64,000 nucleotides of DNA from Cerasibacillus terrae (GCF_008039555.1 NZ_VDUW01000005.1:164048-228047), one strand, 5' to 3'; positions 20,967 through 30,768 are shown, counted from the stretch's first letter. Notes: a model not told the origin generated them from the sequence alone. Program-made: numbers and translations.

Positions 20967-21932
20967 TCAAGCTAATTTTTTATTTGCATCTTGTATTATC
21001 TCTCTGGCATTACCTCTTTTTCCCCACCATGTCGCTAATAATGGTCCTGAAATATTATGCCATACACTAAATATGGCACTTGGCACAGCTGCAATTGGAG
21101 CAAAATGTGCTAATGAAAGTGCAGATGCAAGGCCTGAATTTTGCATGCCTACTTCAATGGATATTGCTTTTTGATCGGCATAATCAAATCGGAGTAGTTT
21201 TGCTAATAAAAATCCAATTAACAATCCAAATAGATTATGTAAAACAACTACAGAAAATATAAGTAATCCTGATGATGCAATTGATTCTTTATTAACTGCA
21301 ACGACAGCTGCTGCGACAGCTACAATACCGATTACAGAGATTAGTGGCAATGCCTTTACACTTTTTTCTACTTGCTTTGTAAAAATAACTCGAATAACAA
21401 TACCAAGTACAATTGGAATAAGAACGATTTGTACAATAGAAACAAACATGCTTCCCGCCGAAACAGGTAACCATTGGCTTGCTAAAAGCCAAGTCAATGC
21501 CGGGGTGAGAATAGGTGCTAAAACAGTTGATACCGCTGTAATAGTTACAGATAATGCGGTATTTCCTTTAGCTAAATAGGCCATTACATTCGATGCTGTA
21601 CCACCTGGGGCACAACCAACTAAAATCACCCCAACAGCTACTTCTGGAGAAAGTTTAAATAAATGAGCTAGTCCAAAGGCAATTAAAGGCATAATTGTGT
21701 ATTGCGCGAGAACTCCTACAAAAACACTTTTTGGTGCTTTCACAATACCCTTAAAATCATCCAATGAAAGCGTCATCCCCATCCCAAACATAATAATTCC
21801 TAGCAACAAGGATATGTGAGGAGCAATCCAAGTAAATCCATTTGGGAACAAAAATGCTAGAATTCCAAATAATATCACCCATAGCGCAAACGTATTTCCT
21901 GCTAGTCTACTAATTCTTTCTACTGCTTTCAT
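20967..21932 (-). CDS. Bile acid:sodium symporter (BASS) family transporter
   Basis: A 321-residue carrier with about nine to ten membrane spans. The motif FGMGMTLSLDDFKGIVK near residues 49-65, GCAPGGTASNVMAYLAKG near 106-123 and the late EVGMQNSGLASAL are family signatures for sodium-coupled uptake of organic anions (in bacteria often 2-oxo acids or pantoate). The terminal KKLA tail is cytoplasmic. Upstream of ilvD on the same strand but with a separate promoter for ilvD between; a link to branched-chain 2-oxo acids is only a guess. Related to Bacillus YocS. Confidence 0.88.
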   Translation of the reverse strand: MKAVERISRLAGNTFALWVILFGILAFLFPNGFTWIAPHISLLLGIIMFGMGMTLSLDDFKGIVKAPKSVFVGVLAQYTIMPLIAFGLAHLFKLSPEVAVGVILVGCAPGGTASNVMAYLAKGNTALSVTITAVSTVLAPILTPALTWLLASQWLPVSAGSMFVSIVQIVLIPIVLGIVIRVIFTKQVEKSVKALPLISVIGIVAVAAAVVAVNKESIASSGLLIFSVVVLHNLFGLLIGFLLAKLLRFDYADQKAISIEVGMQNSGLASALSLAHFAPIAAVPSAIFSVWHNISGPLLATWWGKRGNAREIIQDANKKLA

Positions 21933-22080
21933 GTAAGCCCCCCTAAAATAGTTTTATTCTTTATTTTATGAGGAAGATTCCGAAAAGTCAATCCCATTTA
22001 TTTTTATTTAACTTGTAATTCCCCTCCATTGCACATATAATAAATTCTATTTATATTAAAAAAAGAAAAAGGCTATCTTA

Positions 22081-22281
22081 AAAAAGCAAATCGAATATTA
22101 TGTAGAGGAAAAGGATTTTGACGGAGTTGTCATCACACAAGGAACAAGTACATTAGAAGAAACGGCCTATTTTCTACATCTAACCTTAAATACGAACAAG
22201 GCCGTCGTATTAGTTGGTTCCCAACGTCCAATTACATCTTTAAGTTCTGATGCTCCGTCCAAACAACGAATCAGCATTTGA
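22081..22281 (+). pseudogene. Remnant of an L-asparaginase gene
   Basis: About 67 in-frame codons on the plus strand translate to a recognisable internal piece of type II asparaginase. It includes the [19 protein letters not shown] segment with the catalytic Thr-region (HGTDTLEET in intact enzymes) and [15 protein letters not shown] (AQRP...SADG in intact enzymes). There is no start codon or N-terminal part with the first catalytic Thr, and the reading frame decays into unrelated sequence and TGA at 22279. The catalytic pair TD reads TS here. A short relic left by deletion. Confidence 0.7.
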
Positions 22282-22575
22282 TAGAAGAGGTAAAATAATG
22301 AAAGGTATTAAAATTGCAAAAGTTACATATTCTGTAGCTATCTGGTATTCTTTACACCTTTTTTTTAAAAAAACTTACAATGAAAGCGTAAGTCCCTTTA
22401 TTTTACACTTTTTATCAAAGTAATTAAGTTAATATATATTACATTTATTTCTCATATGCTCTGAAATCTTATCAGTGGTGATAATCTGACTCTAATAAAA
22501 GCACGGATTTTACTTATGCTTTCCTTAAAATCCTATCGAAAAACAGAAGATATTCAGTGGACTTTTGATACATAT
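22282..22575. other. Gap after the asparaginase relic; one doubtful 41-codon ORF
   Basis: No clear gene. A plus-strand ORF at 22298-22423 has a fair ribosome site (AGAGG, seven bases) and begins MKGIKIAKVTYSV but ends after 41 codons in low-complexity T/A sequence. It may be the eroded start of a neighbour of the lost asparaginase. The rest is AT-rich with no signal I can name. Confidence 0.3.
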
Positions 22576-22577
22576 TA

Positions 22578-22620
22578 AAAATCAAAAAACAGGCATTTTA
22601 GGATGCTTGTTTTTATCTTT
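22578..22620 (-). terminator. Terminator after the small coiled-coil membrane protein
   Basis: On the minus strand AAACAAGCATCC pairs with GGATGCCTGTTTTTTG around a short loop, starting at the stop codon. Confidence 0.65.
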
Positions 22621-22811
22621 TATCTTTTATCTTTTTTTAATAAAGCAATTTCATTTTCTAACTGACTAATTCTTTCTTCTAATTCATGCACGGGTGACTC
22701 TTCTAATTTACGACTAATTTTTTTCAACATATTACTAAGAAACCCCATAAAAGCGATAAGTATAATAGCAATACCTATCATACCTACACCATAAAAAATC
22801 ATTATTTCCAT
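22620..22811 (-). CDS. Small membrane protein with C-terminal coiled coil
   Basis: A 63-residue protein: one membrane span (about residues 4-24, YGVGMIGIAIILIAFMGFL) followed by a charged amphipathic helix with a heptad pattern (ELEERISQLENEIALLKK) at the C-terminus. Such proteins are often membrane anchors or assembly factors, but the specific role is unknown. The ATG at 22811 has AAAGGATG nine bases ahead; upstream in-frame TTG/ATG codons sit on top of that site. Monocistronic, with its own terminator. Confidence 0.65.
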   Translation of the reverse strand: MEIMIFYGVGMIGIAIILIAFMGFLSNMLKKISRKLEESPVHELEERISQLENEIALLKKDKR

Positions 22812-22892
22812 TCGTTGCATCCTTTCCAATTGGATATTTTTTCTAACTAAACATTACCATAGTATTCGGAGGAATAAAAGTGGAGCTAAGAA

Positions 22893-22936
22893 CAAAAAAC
22901 ACACAGCAGGGCCTCCCCTACTGAATGTTTTTATGT
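22893..22936 (-). terminator. Terminator of the phosphonate transporter operon
   Basis: Minus-strand AACATTCAGTAGGG folds on CCCTGCTGTGTGTT with a GAGG loop and a T run, immediately after the last phnE. Confidence 0.7.
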
Positions 22937-23716
22937 AAAACGAGCTCTAACCTTACTGGAAATAATATCGACAATGGTTACCATAACGATAATACCTAGT
23001 AGAATTATCCCAACTCGCTCCCAGTCTCTAACACTTAAGGCGAAAATAAGTGGTGTTCCAATACCTCCTGCACCAATAACCCCTAGGACTGTTGCAGCAC
23101 GCATATTAACTTCCAAACGATACATTACAAAGGAAAAATAGTTTGGTAGAACTTGTGGAACGATGGCAAAAATAAATGTTTTTATTGGGTTAGCACCTGT
23201 TGCTATTAATGCTTCTTTTGCACTTAAATCAACATTTTCAATACTCTCTGAGATTAATTTTCCTAACATTCCGATTGCACCAATACCTAAGGCTAATACC
23301 CCTGCAAATTCTCCTGGACCAACAGCTTTAATAAATAATAATGCAAGCACAATATCTGGAAAAACACGAATAAAGCTCAATATAAACTTATTAATTCCTA
23401 CTACTGCCTTATTTTTCATAATATTATTTGCTGCCATAAATGCAAATGGGATACAAAGAATTCCAGCAATAAATGTACCCAATATAGCAATTGCAACTGT
23501 ATCTAACAATCCACGGAGTAAGTCTTCTCCACCAGGATCATATACATATCCCCAATCAGGTGAGAATATCCCTGCAAGAATTGCTGATATAACTTCTATC
23601 GAGGTTTCTTTTAATTCTAAAGTAGGTAATCCTGCAAATGCCCATATATATATAGCTAATACGGCGAGTACAATGACAAATCGGCGAATATAGACAAGTC
23701 CTTTACTTTGTGTCAT
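22931..23716 (-). CDS. phnE: Phosphonate ABC transporter permease (second copy)
   Basis: A 261-residue inner-membrane permease with about six spans. The EAA-type loop (EALIATGANPIKTFIFAIVPQVLP, about residues 165-188) docks the ATPase. The conserved MRAATVLGVIGAGGIG segment near 205-220 is typical for PhnE. It follows the other permease gene with a four-base ATGA overlap; the two probably form a heterodimeric channel. Last gene of the operon. Confidence 0.92.
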   Translation of the reverse strand: MTQSKGLVYIRRFVIVLAVLAIYIWAFAGLPTLELKETSIEVISAILAGIFSPDWGYVYDPGGEDLLRGLLDTVAIAILGTFIAGILCIPFAFMAANNIMKNKAVVGINKFILSFIRVFPDIVLALLFIKAVGPGEFAGVLALGIGAIGMLGKLISESIENVDLSAKEALIATGANPIKTFIFAIVPQVLPNYFSFVMYRLEVNMRAATVLGVIGAGGIGTPLIFALSVRDWERVGIILLGIIVMVTIVDIISSKVRARFT

Positions 23717-24516
23717 GTTAATTTCTCCCTTATTTTCGTACTAAAGTAGTCAATAATCAGAACGACTATCAGTGTATATACAATAATGGATGACGTTTTT
23801 CCATATTCAAAAAATCCGAGTGTCTTTTCATAATACAATCCTATTCCACCTGCACCAACTAATCCTAATACTGCCGCAGCCCTGATATTAATTTCGAATG
23901 CATATAAGAAAAACGACATAAAAGAAGACATCACTTGTGGAACGACTCCAAAAATGATCCATTTTATTTTATTTGCGCCAACTGCTGTCATTGCTTCCAT
24001 TGGACCTGGGTCAATTGATTCAACAGATTCATAAAATAATTTTGCAATAATTCCTAGGGAAAATAACATTAACGCAAATATTCCTGGTATTGGTCCAATA
24101 CCAAAGATGGCAACAAATAACGCTGCTAATAAAAGTTCTGGAAGTGTTCGTATAAGGTTTAAAATAAATCTTGCTGGTCCTGTTATCCACGAAGAAAAAA
24201 AGATGTTTTTTGCTGCTAACATGGATAAAGGAAAAGCTAAAAGCCCACCAAAGGTTGTACCTACCACGGCCATACGTATTGTTTCTAACATTGGAGAAGT
24301 CACTTCAGAAAAGTAAGCCCAATTAGGTGGCACTAACTGAACAATTAATTCCCACATATTCGGAAGACCATCGATTAACTCAGTGAAAGAAAAATTAATT
24401 TGCCATCCACTTCCAAGGACTAATAACATGATAAGAATCATTGTTAATATAGGCTTTGTCTTGGAAGGAGGAATAGAAAGATTTTGTGGTTGTTGTTGAA
24501 CTTCTACTTTTCTCAT
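23713..24516 (-). CDS. phnE: Phosphonate ABC transporter permease (first copy)
   Basis: A 267-residue PhnE permease, paralogous to the downstream gene. It has a short cytoplasmic N-terminus, about six spans, the EAA loop [22 protein letters not shown] and [16 protein letters not shown] near residue 215. It overlaps the ATPase stop by four bases (ATGA) and is itself overlapped by the next permease. Confidence 0.92.
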   Translation of the reverse strand: MRKVEVQQQPQNLSIPPSKTKPILTMILIMLLVLGSGWQINFSFTELIDGLPNMWELIVQLVPPNWAYFSEVTSPMLETIRMAVVGTTFGGLLAFPLSMLAAKNIFFSSWITGPARFILNLIRTLPELLLAALFVAIFGIGPIPGIFALMLFSLGIIAKLFYESVESIDPGPMEAMTAVGANKIKWIIFGVVPQVMSSFMSFFLYAFEINIRAAAVLGLVGAGGIGLYYEKTLGFFEYGKTSSIIVYTLIVVLIIDYFSTKIREKLT

Positions 24517-25283
24517 TTCGCAGCCCTCTTCCTCACATTTTCTTCATCAACTTTTCCATATATTTGTTCAAACGCTTTATCAGTTGCTTCTGATACCGAA
24601 CCATCAAACACAACTTTTCCTTCCTTAAGGCCGATAATCCGTGTTGCATATTTCTTAGCCAGATCAACAGAATGTAAGTTGACTATCATTGTTATCTTTA
24701 ATTCTTCATTGATTTTTGCTAAGTCGTCCATTACTTGTTTCGTTGTTAATGGGTCCAATGAAGCGACTGGCTCATCAGCTAAAATAACTTTCGCTTCCTG
24801 TGCTAATGCTCTAGCAATCGATACTCGTTGTTGTTGACCACCAGATAATTGATCTGCTCGTACATATGCTTTATCTTTTAAACCAACACGTTCTAATGCA
24901 TCTAAAGCTAGTTCCTTATCATGTTTGGGAAACAGCCCAAAAATCATTCTTAATGTAGAATGGTATCCTACTCGACCTGATAAAACATTTCGCATCACAG
25001 ATGAACGCTTCACTAGGTTGAAATTTTGAAATATCATCCCGATGTCACGTCTTATCTCATAAAGAGCTTTTCCTTTTGCTTTGGTAATCGATTTATTGTT
25101 TACATTAATTTCCCCTTCCGTAATTTCATGAAGCCGATTAACAGAACGTAAAAATGTTGATTTCCCTGCACCGGATAAGCCTACAATAACAACAAATTCG
25201 CCTTCTTCAATTGTTAAATCAATATTTGTTAAACCGCGTGTACCGTTTGGATATACTTTAGAAACATTTTTAAATTCTATCAA
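24513..25283 (-). CDS. phnC: Phosphonate ABC transporter ATP-binding protein
   Basis: A 256-residue ATPase. Walker A is [10 protein letters not shown] (near residue 34), the signature [14 protein letters not shown] near 147, Walker [14 protein letters not shown] near 167, and the switch His in NLHSVDLA. The phrase [16 protein letters not shown] after the Q-loop is characteristic of PhnC. The TTG at 25283 is preferred because GTGGG lies seven bases ahead; the ATG at 25301 has no ribosome site. It follows phnD after about 120 bases containing a hairpin. Confidence 0.92.
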   Translation of the reverse strand: MIEFKNVSKVYPNGTRGLTNIDLTIEEGEFVVIVGLSGAGKSTFLRSVNRLHEITEGEINVNNKSITKAKGKALYEIRRDIGMIFQNFNLVKRSSVMRNVLSGRVGYHSTLRMIFGLFPKHDKELALDALERVGLKDKAYVRADQLSGGQQQRVSIARALAQEAKVILADEPVASLDPLTTKQVMDDLAKINEELKITMIVNLHSVDLAKKYATRIIGLKEGKVVFDGSVSEATDKAFEQIYGKVDEENVRKRAAK

Positions 25284-25317
25284 AATACTACCCACTTTCA
25301 TAACAATAGTAAAAGAA

Positions 25318-25366
25318 TAAAAGGAGGCTAACCGAAAATAGCTAAGCTACCGGTTGCCTTTTCCCT
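25318..25366 (-). terminator. Hairpin between phnD and phnC
   Basis: Minus-strand AAGGCAACCG pairs with CGGTTAGCCT (inner GTAGC/GCTA pairs), followed by CCTTTT. The U run is weak, so it probably attenuates or stabilises the phnD message, raising binding-protein levels over transporter, rather than ending transcription. Confidence 0.45.
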
Positions 25367-25405
25367 TTATCCTTTATTAGGAACTTTATTCAATTAAAAA
25401 TTTAA

Positions 25406-26362
25406 TTAGTTCACTTCTTTGCTGACTTTTTCTTCATATTCTCGAACGATATCGAAGTTGCTATCCTGTGATTCTACATAACCTTCATGTGAATAGATAT
25501 CGCGAATAATTTCTTGACCTTCTTCATCTTTTCCTATTTCAATAAACGCTTTTGTGATTTTTTCTTTCATATCGTCACTAATTTCTGGACGAACCGTGAT
25601 TGTATCGTTTGGAATTGGTTCTGTAAATTCTATAACTCTTGTTTCTTCAAATACGTCCTCATAGTCACCTGCAACAACATTACGTGCATCTTGGAAAGTT
25701 ACAGCTACATCTATGTCACCATTTAGTAAAGATATAATCGCTTGGTCATGTCCTTTTAACGTAACTGGCTCCATGTCTTCTAACGGATGAATACCTGCAT
25801 CCATCAATGTTGCAGCTGGCCATACAAATCCTGCAGATGAAGTAACATTTTGATATCCAATTTTCTTTCCCTTTAAATCTTCTACCGATTGAATATCGGA
25901 ATCTTCCCTAACAATAAACATAGATTTATAAGAATCTACTAATTCATCTGTTGGAGATCCATCCTCATCATTTACACCATAACGTTGTGCTTGAATAATA
26001 ACTTCTGCTGCATCTTGTTCTTCAGCAAGGACATATGCTGTTGGTGGCAAGAACCCAACATCTACTTTATCCGATTTCATTGCTTCAACTATTGTATTGT
26101 AATCCGTTGAAACACTTACCTTTACCGGAATACCTAATTCATCTCCTAGTAATTTTTCCAATGGCTTTGCTTTTGCCTCTAACGTATCTGCATTTTGTGA
26201 TGGTACGAATTGGACCGTTAATTCTTCCATTTCGTCTCCTTCTTCACTATCAGAACCAGATGCCTCTCCATCTGTTTCCTTTGAACCACCATCACCACAT
26301 GCAGTTAAAACTGCTAATGATATAACTAGTAAAAATAAAACTGTTCGTAACCACTTCTTCAT
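25406..26362 (-). CDS. phnD: Phosphonate/phosphate-analog binding lipoprotein
   Basis: A 318-residue periplasmic-binding-type lipoprotein. The signal peptide MKKWLRTVLFLLVISLAVL ends in lipobox LTAC (Cys near 22). An acidic Ser/Glu linker follows. The mature domain shows LTVQFVPSQNADTLEAKAKPLEKLL and SDKVDVGFLPPTAYVLA, both standard for PhnD, and KGKKIGYQNVTSSAGFVWP for ligand-binding Ser/Thr residues. It delivers phosphonate, phosphite or similar anions to PhnCEE. No C-P lyase genes are nearby, so the true ligand is open. Confidence 0.92.
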   Translation of the reverse strand: MKKWLRTVLFLLVISLAVLTACGDGGSKETDGEASGSDSEEGDEMEELTVQFVPSQNADTLEAKAKPLEKLLGDELGIPVKVSVSTDYNTIVEAMKSDKVDVGFLPPTAYVLAEEQDAAEVIIQAQRYGVNDEDGSPTDELVDSYKSMFIVREDSDIQSVEDLKGKKIGYQNVTSSAGFVWPAATLMDAGIHPLEDMEPVTLKGHDQAIISLLNGDIDVAVTFQDARNVVAGDYEDVFEETRVIEFTEPIPNDTITVRPEISDDMKEKITKAFIEIGKDEEGQEIIRDIYSHEGYVESQDSNFDIVREYEEKVSKEVN

Positions 26363-26418
26363 CGCGAGTAACCCCCATTAAATTTAATATTTATCGTAGA
26401 AATTCATTACTACACTTT

Positions 26419-29028
26419 TTATTTAATATCAACTGGTTTGTCCCAAAAATGAATATAATCTGTTTTAATTTCTTTGCCAAGTTGTGCATGGATTTGGTTC
26501 ATTAATGCATTCCATTTTCCATTTCTAGCATTCTCATTTTTGGCTGTTTGTACATCTTTCGCTTTTTTCAATAATCTTTTTTCTATTTTTCCATCTAAAT
26601 AAGCTTGTTCTCTTCCCAATTCTACTAATTCATCTAATTCTTTTAAACTTAAAACAGCCTCTACTGGAAATGATTCTTCTACAACATTTCCTGCTGAATC
26701 ACTCGCAATAATTTTAATTTCATAACTACCAGGTTTATATTCTAATGGTGAAATAGAAATATAGTCTTTCATTGTTTTACCGTCTAACTCTATCGTAACA
26801 TCCTCTAAATCGCCATCTGGATCATGTACAACCACAGGTAGTTCATACTCTTTCGTAATTTCAAAAGTTGAAAAATCGGAAATGTCCTCTATCACTGGGG
26901 AGGACGATGTTAACTTTTCAATATGAATTAAATCAACGAGTAATAATTGATACGTACCTTTAAAAATAGAAGCTATACCAGAAACAGAAACATTATCACC
27001 CTCGTGGAATTTCTCTTGGAAGGCTTCTAATGTAATATCTGTTCGGTTATCGATTCGAACCCGTGTTGTTTGCGAATCTTTTCGTAAGTCAAATTCAAAT
27101 GCATTCCAATATGATTGAATGTTGTCAATTTCTCCTTCTAATGTGACACGTTCTCCCTGTTTTGAACCATCTAATTGATCAACTGGAGAAAATGTAGGTA
27201 GTTCACTCTTTCCATTAACTTCGATTTTTTCGACATCCGTAATTTCTTTCATACCTTGGAATGTTGTTAATGTTCCTGTGATGGTAACTTTATTGCCCAG
27301 CTGAAAATTTTCTTCATGTTGGAACACGTAAATTCCCGCACTATCATCTTGGATATAAAAACCCTTTCCTCCAAAAATACCCGGGTTAGTTGTAATAACA
27401 CCCTCCACTACTACTTTTTGTCCATCAGCGGTTTCACGTGCTTCTTTAATAGATATTGTTTGAGATGGTTCTTCTATATCCTCGCCTGCTTTTCCAACAA
27501 CGACTGGCTTTGTTAATACATTTGTTTTTTCTTGACGCAAACGAATTTTAGCCTTTCCCTCAACATTGCCATTAACTAGAATAGTTAATTCTTTTGTTGC
27601 TTTTCCAGAGCTATCTGCTACAAGTGAAAATGGTTCACTATAGCCGAATGTTTTAGGCCAACTTCCATCATCATTTTGTACTTTCGCAATTTGTTGACCA
27701 CCATCTAAGTAAATACCAAGATTGTAACCGTTGATAGTTTGTCCTGGCTTTAATCCTTCCGCAATAATCTCTATCGTAAACGGTTCATCATTCGGGATTA
27801 CCGAGTCATAATTCAATGTCAACGCTGGTTCTGGATTAGGATCTTCGGTCGATCCAAATGAACCAGGAGCAAAAGTAACTGAATCAAACCAATGATAAGT
27901 ATCTAACGGTGTGGACCACGGTTCATGCTGTGGCTCAGTCGTATTTTCCGGAATTTCTTTATCCAATATTGGTGATGGTTCATCTAAAGGGATATCTGCA
28001 TTAGTAAACGTCTCGTACGATTCTTGTTCTGCCAACCAATCAATCGTGTTTAATAATAATTTCCCATTATCTGCATCAATAAATCCGTCATAGGTTCTTT
28101 TCTTTTTACCTGTTTCTTCATTACGATATTTCGGGGTTGCATCTTCAACTGGTGAAGAATCTCCGATAAAAGCAGCTTTTCCCTTACCTAATTTTGAAAT
28201 TGCTGCATATGGGCCTTCTTCCACTCCGCCACCATGGTAAATGCCTTCATCTACTGCTGGCCCCCATTTATCACTTTCATCTAGATTATCAGGTAAATAG
28301 AGAATTCCTTTGGCTATTTCTGGATTTGTAATAGCGAGTGTTGATCCAGCATGCATCGTCACTTTACTAACTCCATATGTAATATCAAATGTTTCAGATG
28401 GTTCAACAACGTGATCTGCTACAATATTTCCTGGTGCATTAAAACGAAAACGAATACCGAAGTGATCACTTAACCAATCTGAACTTTCTACACCCTGCAT
28501 TACTTCTGAATTCTCCTCTAGTGATGACATACCTTTCGTTGGGTCATCATATGCTCCTCGACGAAATCCATTCATGATTTCGGATGAATCCCAGCGATTT
28601 TTATTACGATCTGCATTATAGTGATCAGAAATAAAAAATATACTACCACCATTTTCCACATATTCTACCATTGCATCCTGTTCTGTCTTTTTAAAGGGAA
28701 TATTTGCCTCAGGGATAACGAAAACATCCGATTTTTCTAAGTCTCCTATTGTAAATGGACGTTTTTTTCGTAATTCTTTCACTTGATACCCATTGGCTGC
28801 AATTCCTTCTGCAAAGTCAGAAAACGCACCATCAATTACCCAATCTGCTTGTCCAGCCGTTTGCCCATGCATATTATCAAATAATACCGTCTTTCCATTT
28901 GGTTCTTCCGGAACAATGATTGGAGCTGGGTCATCTATTCCTTCAGCTTGGAATGCAATTGGAAACACAATGACACTTAAAATAAAAGCTAAAAAGATGG
29001 ACCACAATTGATTCTTTTTTCTATTCAT
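26419..29028 (-). CDS. Large secreted OB-fold protein, probable Pho-regulated
   Basis: An 869-residue exported protein. A Sec signal peptide (about 1-29, ending FQAEG) precedes a domain of about 300 residues with a DUF4350/glutamine-amidotransferase-like pattern: KTVLFDNMHGQTAG, DVFVIPEANIPF, MVEYVENGGSIFFISDHY and DSSEIMNGF. A beta-rich domain (about 395-510) comes next. Then two OB-fold repeats follow (about 525-620 and 630-720; ADGQKVVVEGVI and QGERVTLEGEI), like those of the secreted nuclease YhcR, then an Ig-like segment and a basic C-terminal helix. No nuclease or phosphatase catalytic set is evident. It is the first gene before phnD, 57 bases apart, and carries a Pho box, so a role in scavenging phosphorus compounds such as nucleic acids is inferred. 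The ATG at 29028 follows AAGGAGG by six bases. Confidence 0.75.
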   Translation of the reverse strand: MNRKKNQLWSIFLAFILSVIVFPIAFQAEGIDDPAPIIVPEEPNGKTVLFDNMHGQTAGQADWVIDGAFSDFAEGIAANGYQVKELRKKRPFTIGDLEKSDVFVIPEANIPFKKTEQDAMVEYVENGGSIFFISDHYNADRNKNRWDSSEIMNGFRRGAYDDPTKGMSSLEENSEVMQGVESSDWLSDHFGIRFRFNAPGNIVADHVVEPSETFDITYGVSKVTMHAGSTLAITNPEIAKGILYLPDNLDESDKWGPAVDEGIYHGGGVEEGPYAAISKLGKGKAAFIGDSSPVEDATPKYRNEETGKKKRTYDGFIDADNGKLLLNTIDWLAEQESYETFTNADIPLDEPSPILDKEIPENTTEPQHEPWSTPLDTYHWFDSVTFAPGSFGSTEDPNPEPALTLNYDSVIPNDEPFTIEIIAEGLKPGQTINGYNLGIYLDGGQQIAKVQNDDGSWPKTFGYSEPFSLVADSSGKATKELTILVNGNVEGKAKIRLRQEKTNVLTKPVVVGKAGEDIEEPSQTISIKEARETADGQKVVVEGVITTNPGIFGGKGFYIQDDSAGIYVFQHEENFQLGNKVTITGTLTTFQGMKEITDVEKIEVNGKSELPTFSPVDQLDGSKQGERVTLEGEIDNIQSYWNAFEFDLRKDSQTTRVRIDNRTDITLEAFQEKFHEGDNVSVSGIASIFKGTYQLLLVDLIHIEKLTSSSPVIEDISDFSTFEITKEYELPVVVHDPDGDLEDVTIELDGKTMKDYISISPLEYKPGSYEIKIIASDSAGNVVEESFPVEAVLSLKELDELVELGREQAYLDGKIEKRLLKKAKDVQTAKNENARNGKWNALMNQIHAQLGKEIKTDYIHFWDKPVDIK

Positions 29029-29060
29029 ATTCAACCTCCTTCTAAATGTGGATATATCCT

Positions 29061-29114
29061 ATTTTACCTATCAATTGTTGATTTCATTTTAATTGATTGT
29101 AAAGTTTATATTAA
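29061..29114 (-). promoter_or_regulatory. Pho box and -10 element
   Basis: Four hexamers with strict 11-base spacing on the minus strand: TTAATA, TTTACA, TTAAAA, TCAACA (29114 down to 29076), matching the PhoP target TTHACA-N5 repeated. Nine bases further lies TAAAAT (29061-29066), which puts the box at about -22 to -60, the position used by PhoP-activated promoters in Bacillus. It drives the secreted protein and probably phnDCEE. Confidence 0.8.
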
Positions 29115-29281
29115 CCTTTCCAATGATTTAGTGAATGCGGCTATATAGAATATATCTTTTATACTACCTTAGCTATATTCAAAGTTTTGTGATAAAATTA
29201 AAAAAATTTCACAAAAAGTGATGCCCCTTCTTACAATTCAAGGAATTAGATTTTATCTAGTTATCTTTATCTCGTTGTTTT

Positions 29282-30499
29282 CTAAGCAAGAATCTGTTCT
29301 TCATTATAGGTATGATTTTTTTCTGATGCATCAACAACAACACTTGCGGAAGCATCCCCTACAATGTTTACAGTTGTTCGCATCATATCTAGAATACGGT
29401 CCACACCCGCTACAAGTGCAATACCTTCAAGTGGTAAATTAACTGCAGTAAGTACCAATGTCAACATGATCATTCCAGCACCTGGAACACCTGCTGTTCC
29501 AATGGAAGCAAATGTAGCAATTAAGGCAATCGTTGCTAATTGAGAGAATGTCAATGCTTCCCCGTAATATTGAGCAATAAACATAACGGTTAGTCCTTGA
29601 TAAATTGCAGTTCCATCCATATTAATAGTTGCACCTAATGGAAGAACAAAACTACTTGTCTCTTTGGAAACCTTCAAATCATCTTCTACACATTTCATTG
29701 TTACTGGTAATGTACCAGAACTGCTACTTGTACTAAATGCTACCATTGCTGCTGGAAACATAGCTTTTAAGAATTTAATCGGACTTACTCTTCCAAAGGT
29801 TTTTACAGCAATAGAATAGACTACAATCACTTGAATGATACATGTAATTAGCATAGCAATAATCAACTTCAACAATGGAAGCAACACTTTCGCTCCATAT
29901 TCACCAACAACCGGTGCTAACAATCCGAAGATACCGATTGGTGCTAATGACATGATAATGCCGGTAATTTTATACATTATCTCTGCTAATCCATCAAAAA
30001 AAAGTTTAACAGGTTCTGCTTTCTTACCGACAAGTGTAATTCCAACCCCAAGAAAAATAGATAAAAATATAATTTGTAACACATTCCCTGTTGCCAATGA
30101 TTCGATTGGATTGGTTGGTACGATGTTTAAAATCGTATCAATAACACCTTCAGATTCCTGTACTTCCACTTTATCCTTACTACTTAATTGAATATCTGTT
30201 CCAGCACCTGGTGTAAAAATATATCCTGCAAATAAACCTAATGAGATCGCTATCAAACTAGTAATTAAATAATATGATATTGTTTTTCCACCTAATCGTC
30301 CCAACTTTTGAACATCATCTGTACTAGCTACCCCTACAATGATGGTCGATAAAATTAATGGAACAATAATGAACTTAATTAAACGTAAAAACAAGTCCCC
30401 AAGTGGTGCGACAATATTTATTTTTTCTCCAAAAATAACCCCTGTTAAAACAGCTAAAATAAATGCAGCAATAATTTGCCATATAAGACTTTTCTTCAT
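29282..30499 (-). CDS. Sodium/proton:glutamate-aspartate symporter (DAACS family)
   Basis: A 405-residue dicarboxylate/amino acid:cation symporter of the GltP/GltT type. Eight spans with two re-entrant loops are suggested. The serine-rich hairpin FSTSSSSGTLPVTMKCVE (near 255-272), the NMDGTAIYQGLTVMFIAQ motif (near 293-310) and the GVPGAGMIMLTLVL tip (near 340) bind substrate and cations. It imports glutamate or aspartate. Monocistronic; a cre-like site lies about 100 bases upstream. Confidence 0.93.
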   Translation of the reverse strand: MKKSLIWQIIAAFILAVLTGVIFGEKINIVAPLGDLFLRLIKFIIVPLILSTIIVGVASTDDVQKLGRLGGKTISYYLITSLIAISLGLFAGYIFTPGAGTDIQLSSKDKVEVQESEGVIDTILNIVPTNPIESLATGNVLQIIFLSIFLGVGITLVGKKAEPVKLFFDGLAEIMYKITGIIMSLAPIGIFGLLAPVVGEYGAKVLLPLLKLIIAMLITCIIQVIVVYSIAVKTFGRVSPIKFLKAMFPAAMVAFSTSSSSGTLPVTMKCVEDDLKVSKETSSFVLPLGATINMDGTAIYQGLTVMFIAQYYGEALTFSQLATIALIATFASIGTAGVPGAGMIMLTLVLTAVNLPLEGIALVAGVDRILDMMRTTVNIVGDASASVVVDASEKNHTYNEEQILA

Positions 30500-30600
30500 A
30501 TCTGTTCCTCCCTGTGTATCAGTCTCTTTCTATTTATATGTCCAATCCCCCATTTTTCAACTTTTTTCTGTTATATTACACTATTTTAAACGAAAGTAAA

Positions 30601-30614
30601 TGAAAGCGCAATCA
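30601..30614. promoter_or_regulatory. cre-like CcpA site upstream of the glutamate symporter
   Basis: TGAAAGCGCAATCA matches the cre consensus TGWAANCGNTNWCA with one mismatch. It sits 102 bases before the symporter ATG, a place compatible with catabolite control. Confidence 0.4.
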
Positions 30615-30768
30615 TTTACAAATAATAAAATATTTGTGAATTATCGCTCGAATCTATAATAGAACATGACTTTTTAAAAAATAAAATAATGGAAAGATCC
30701 TTATCCTATGAAAGTTGTATCACTTTAAAAATATTTTTCTAGGATGGGGACCCTTCCACATATCTTTA

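Noticed and set aside
23163..23693. 176-codon plus-strand ORF over phnE
   Set aside because: It is antisense to a clear permease gene with strong family motifs; its Asn/Ile-rich translation has no domain and no ribosome site.
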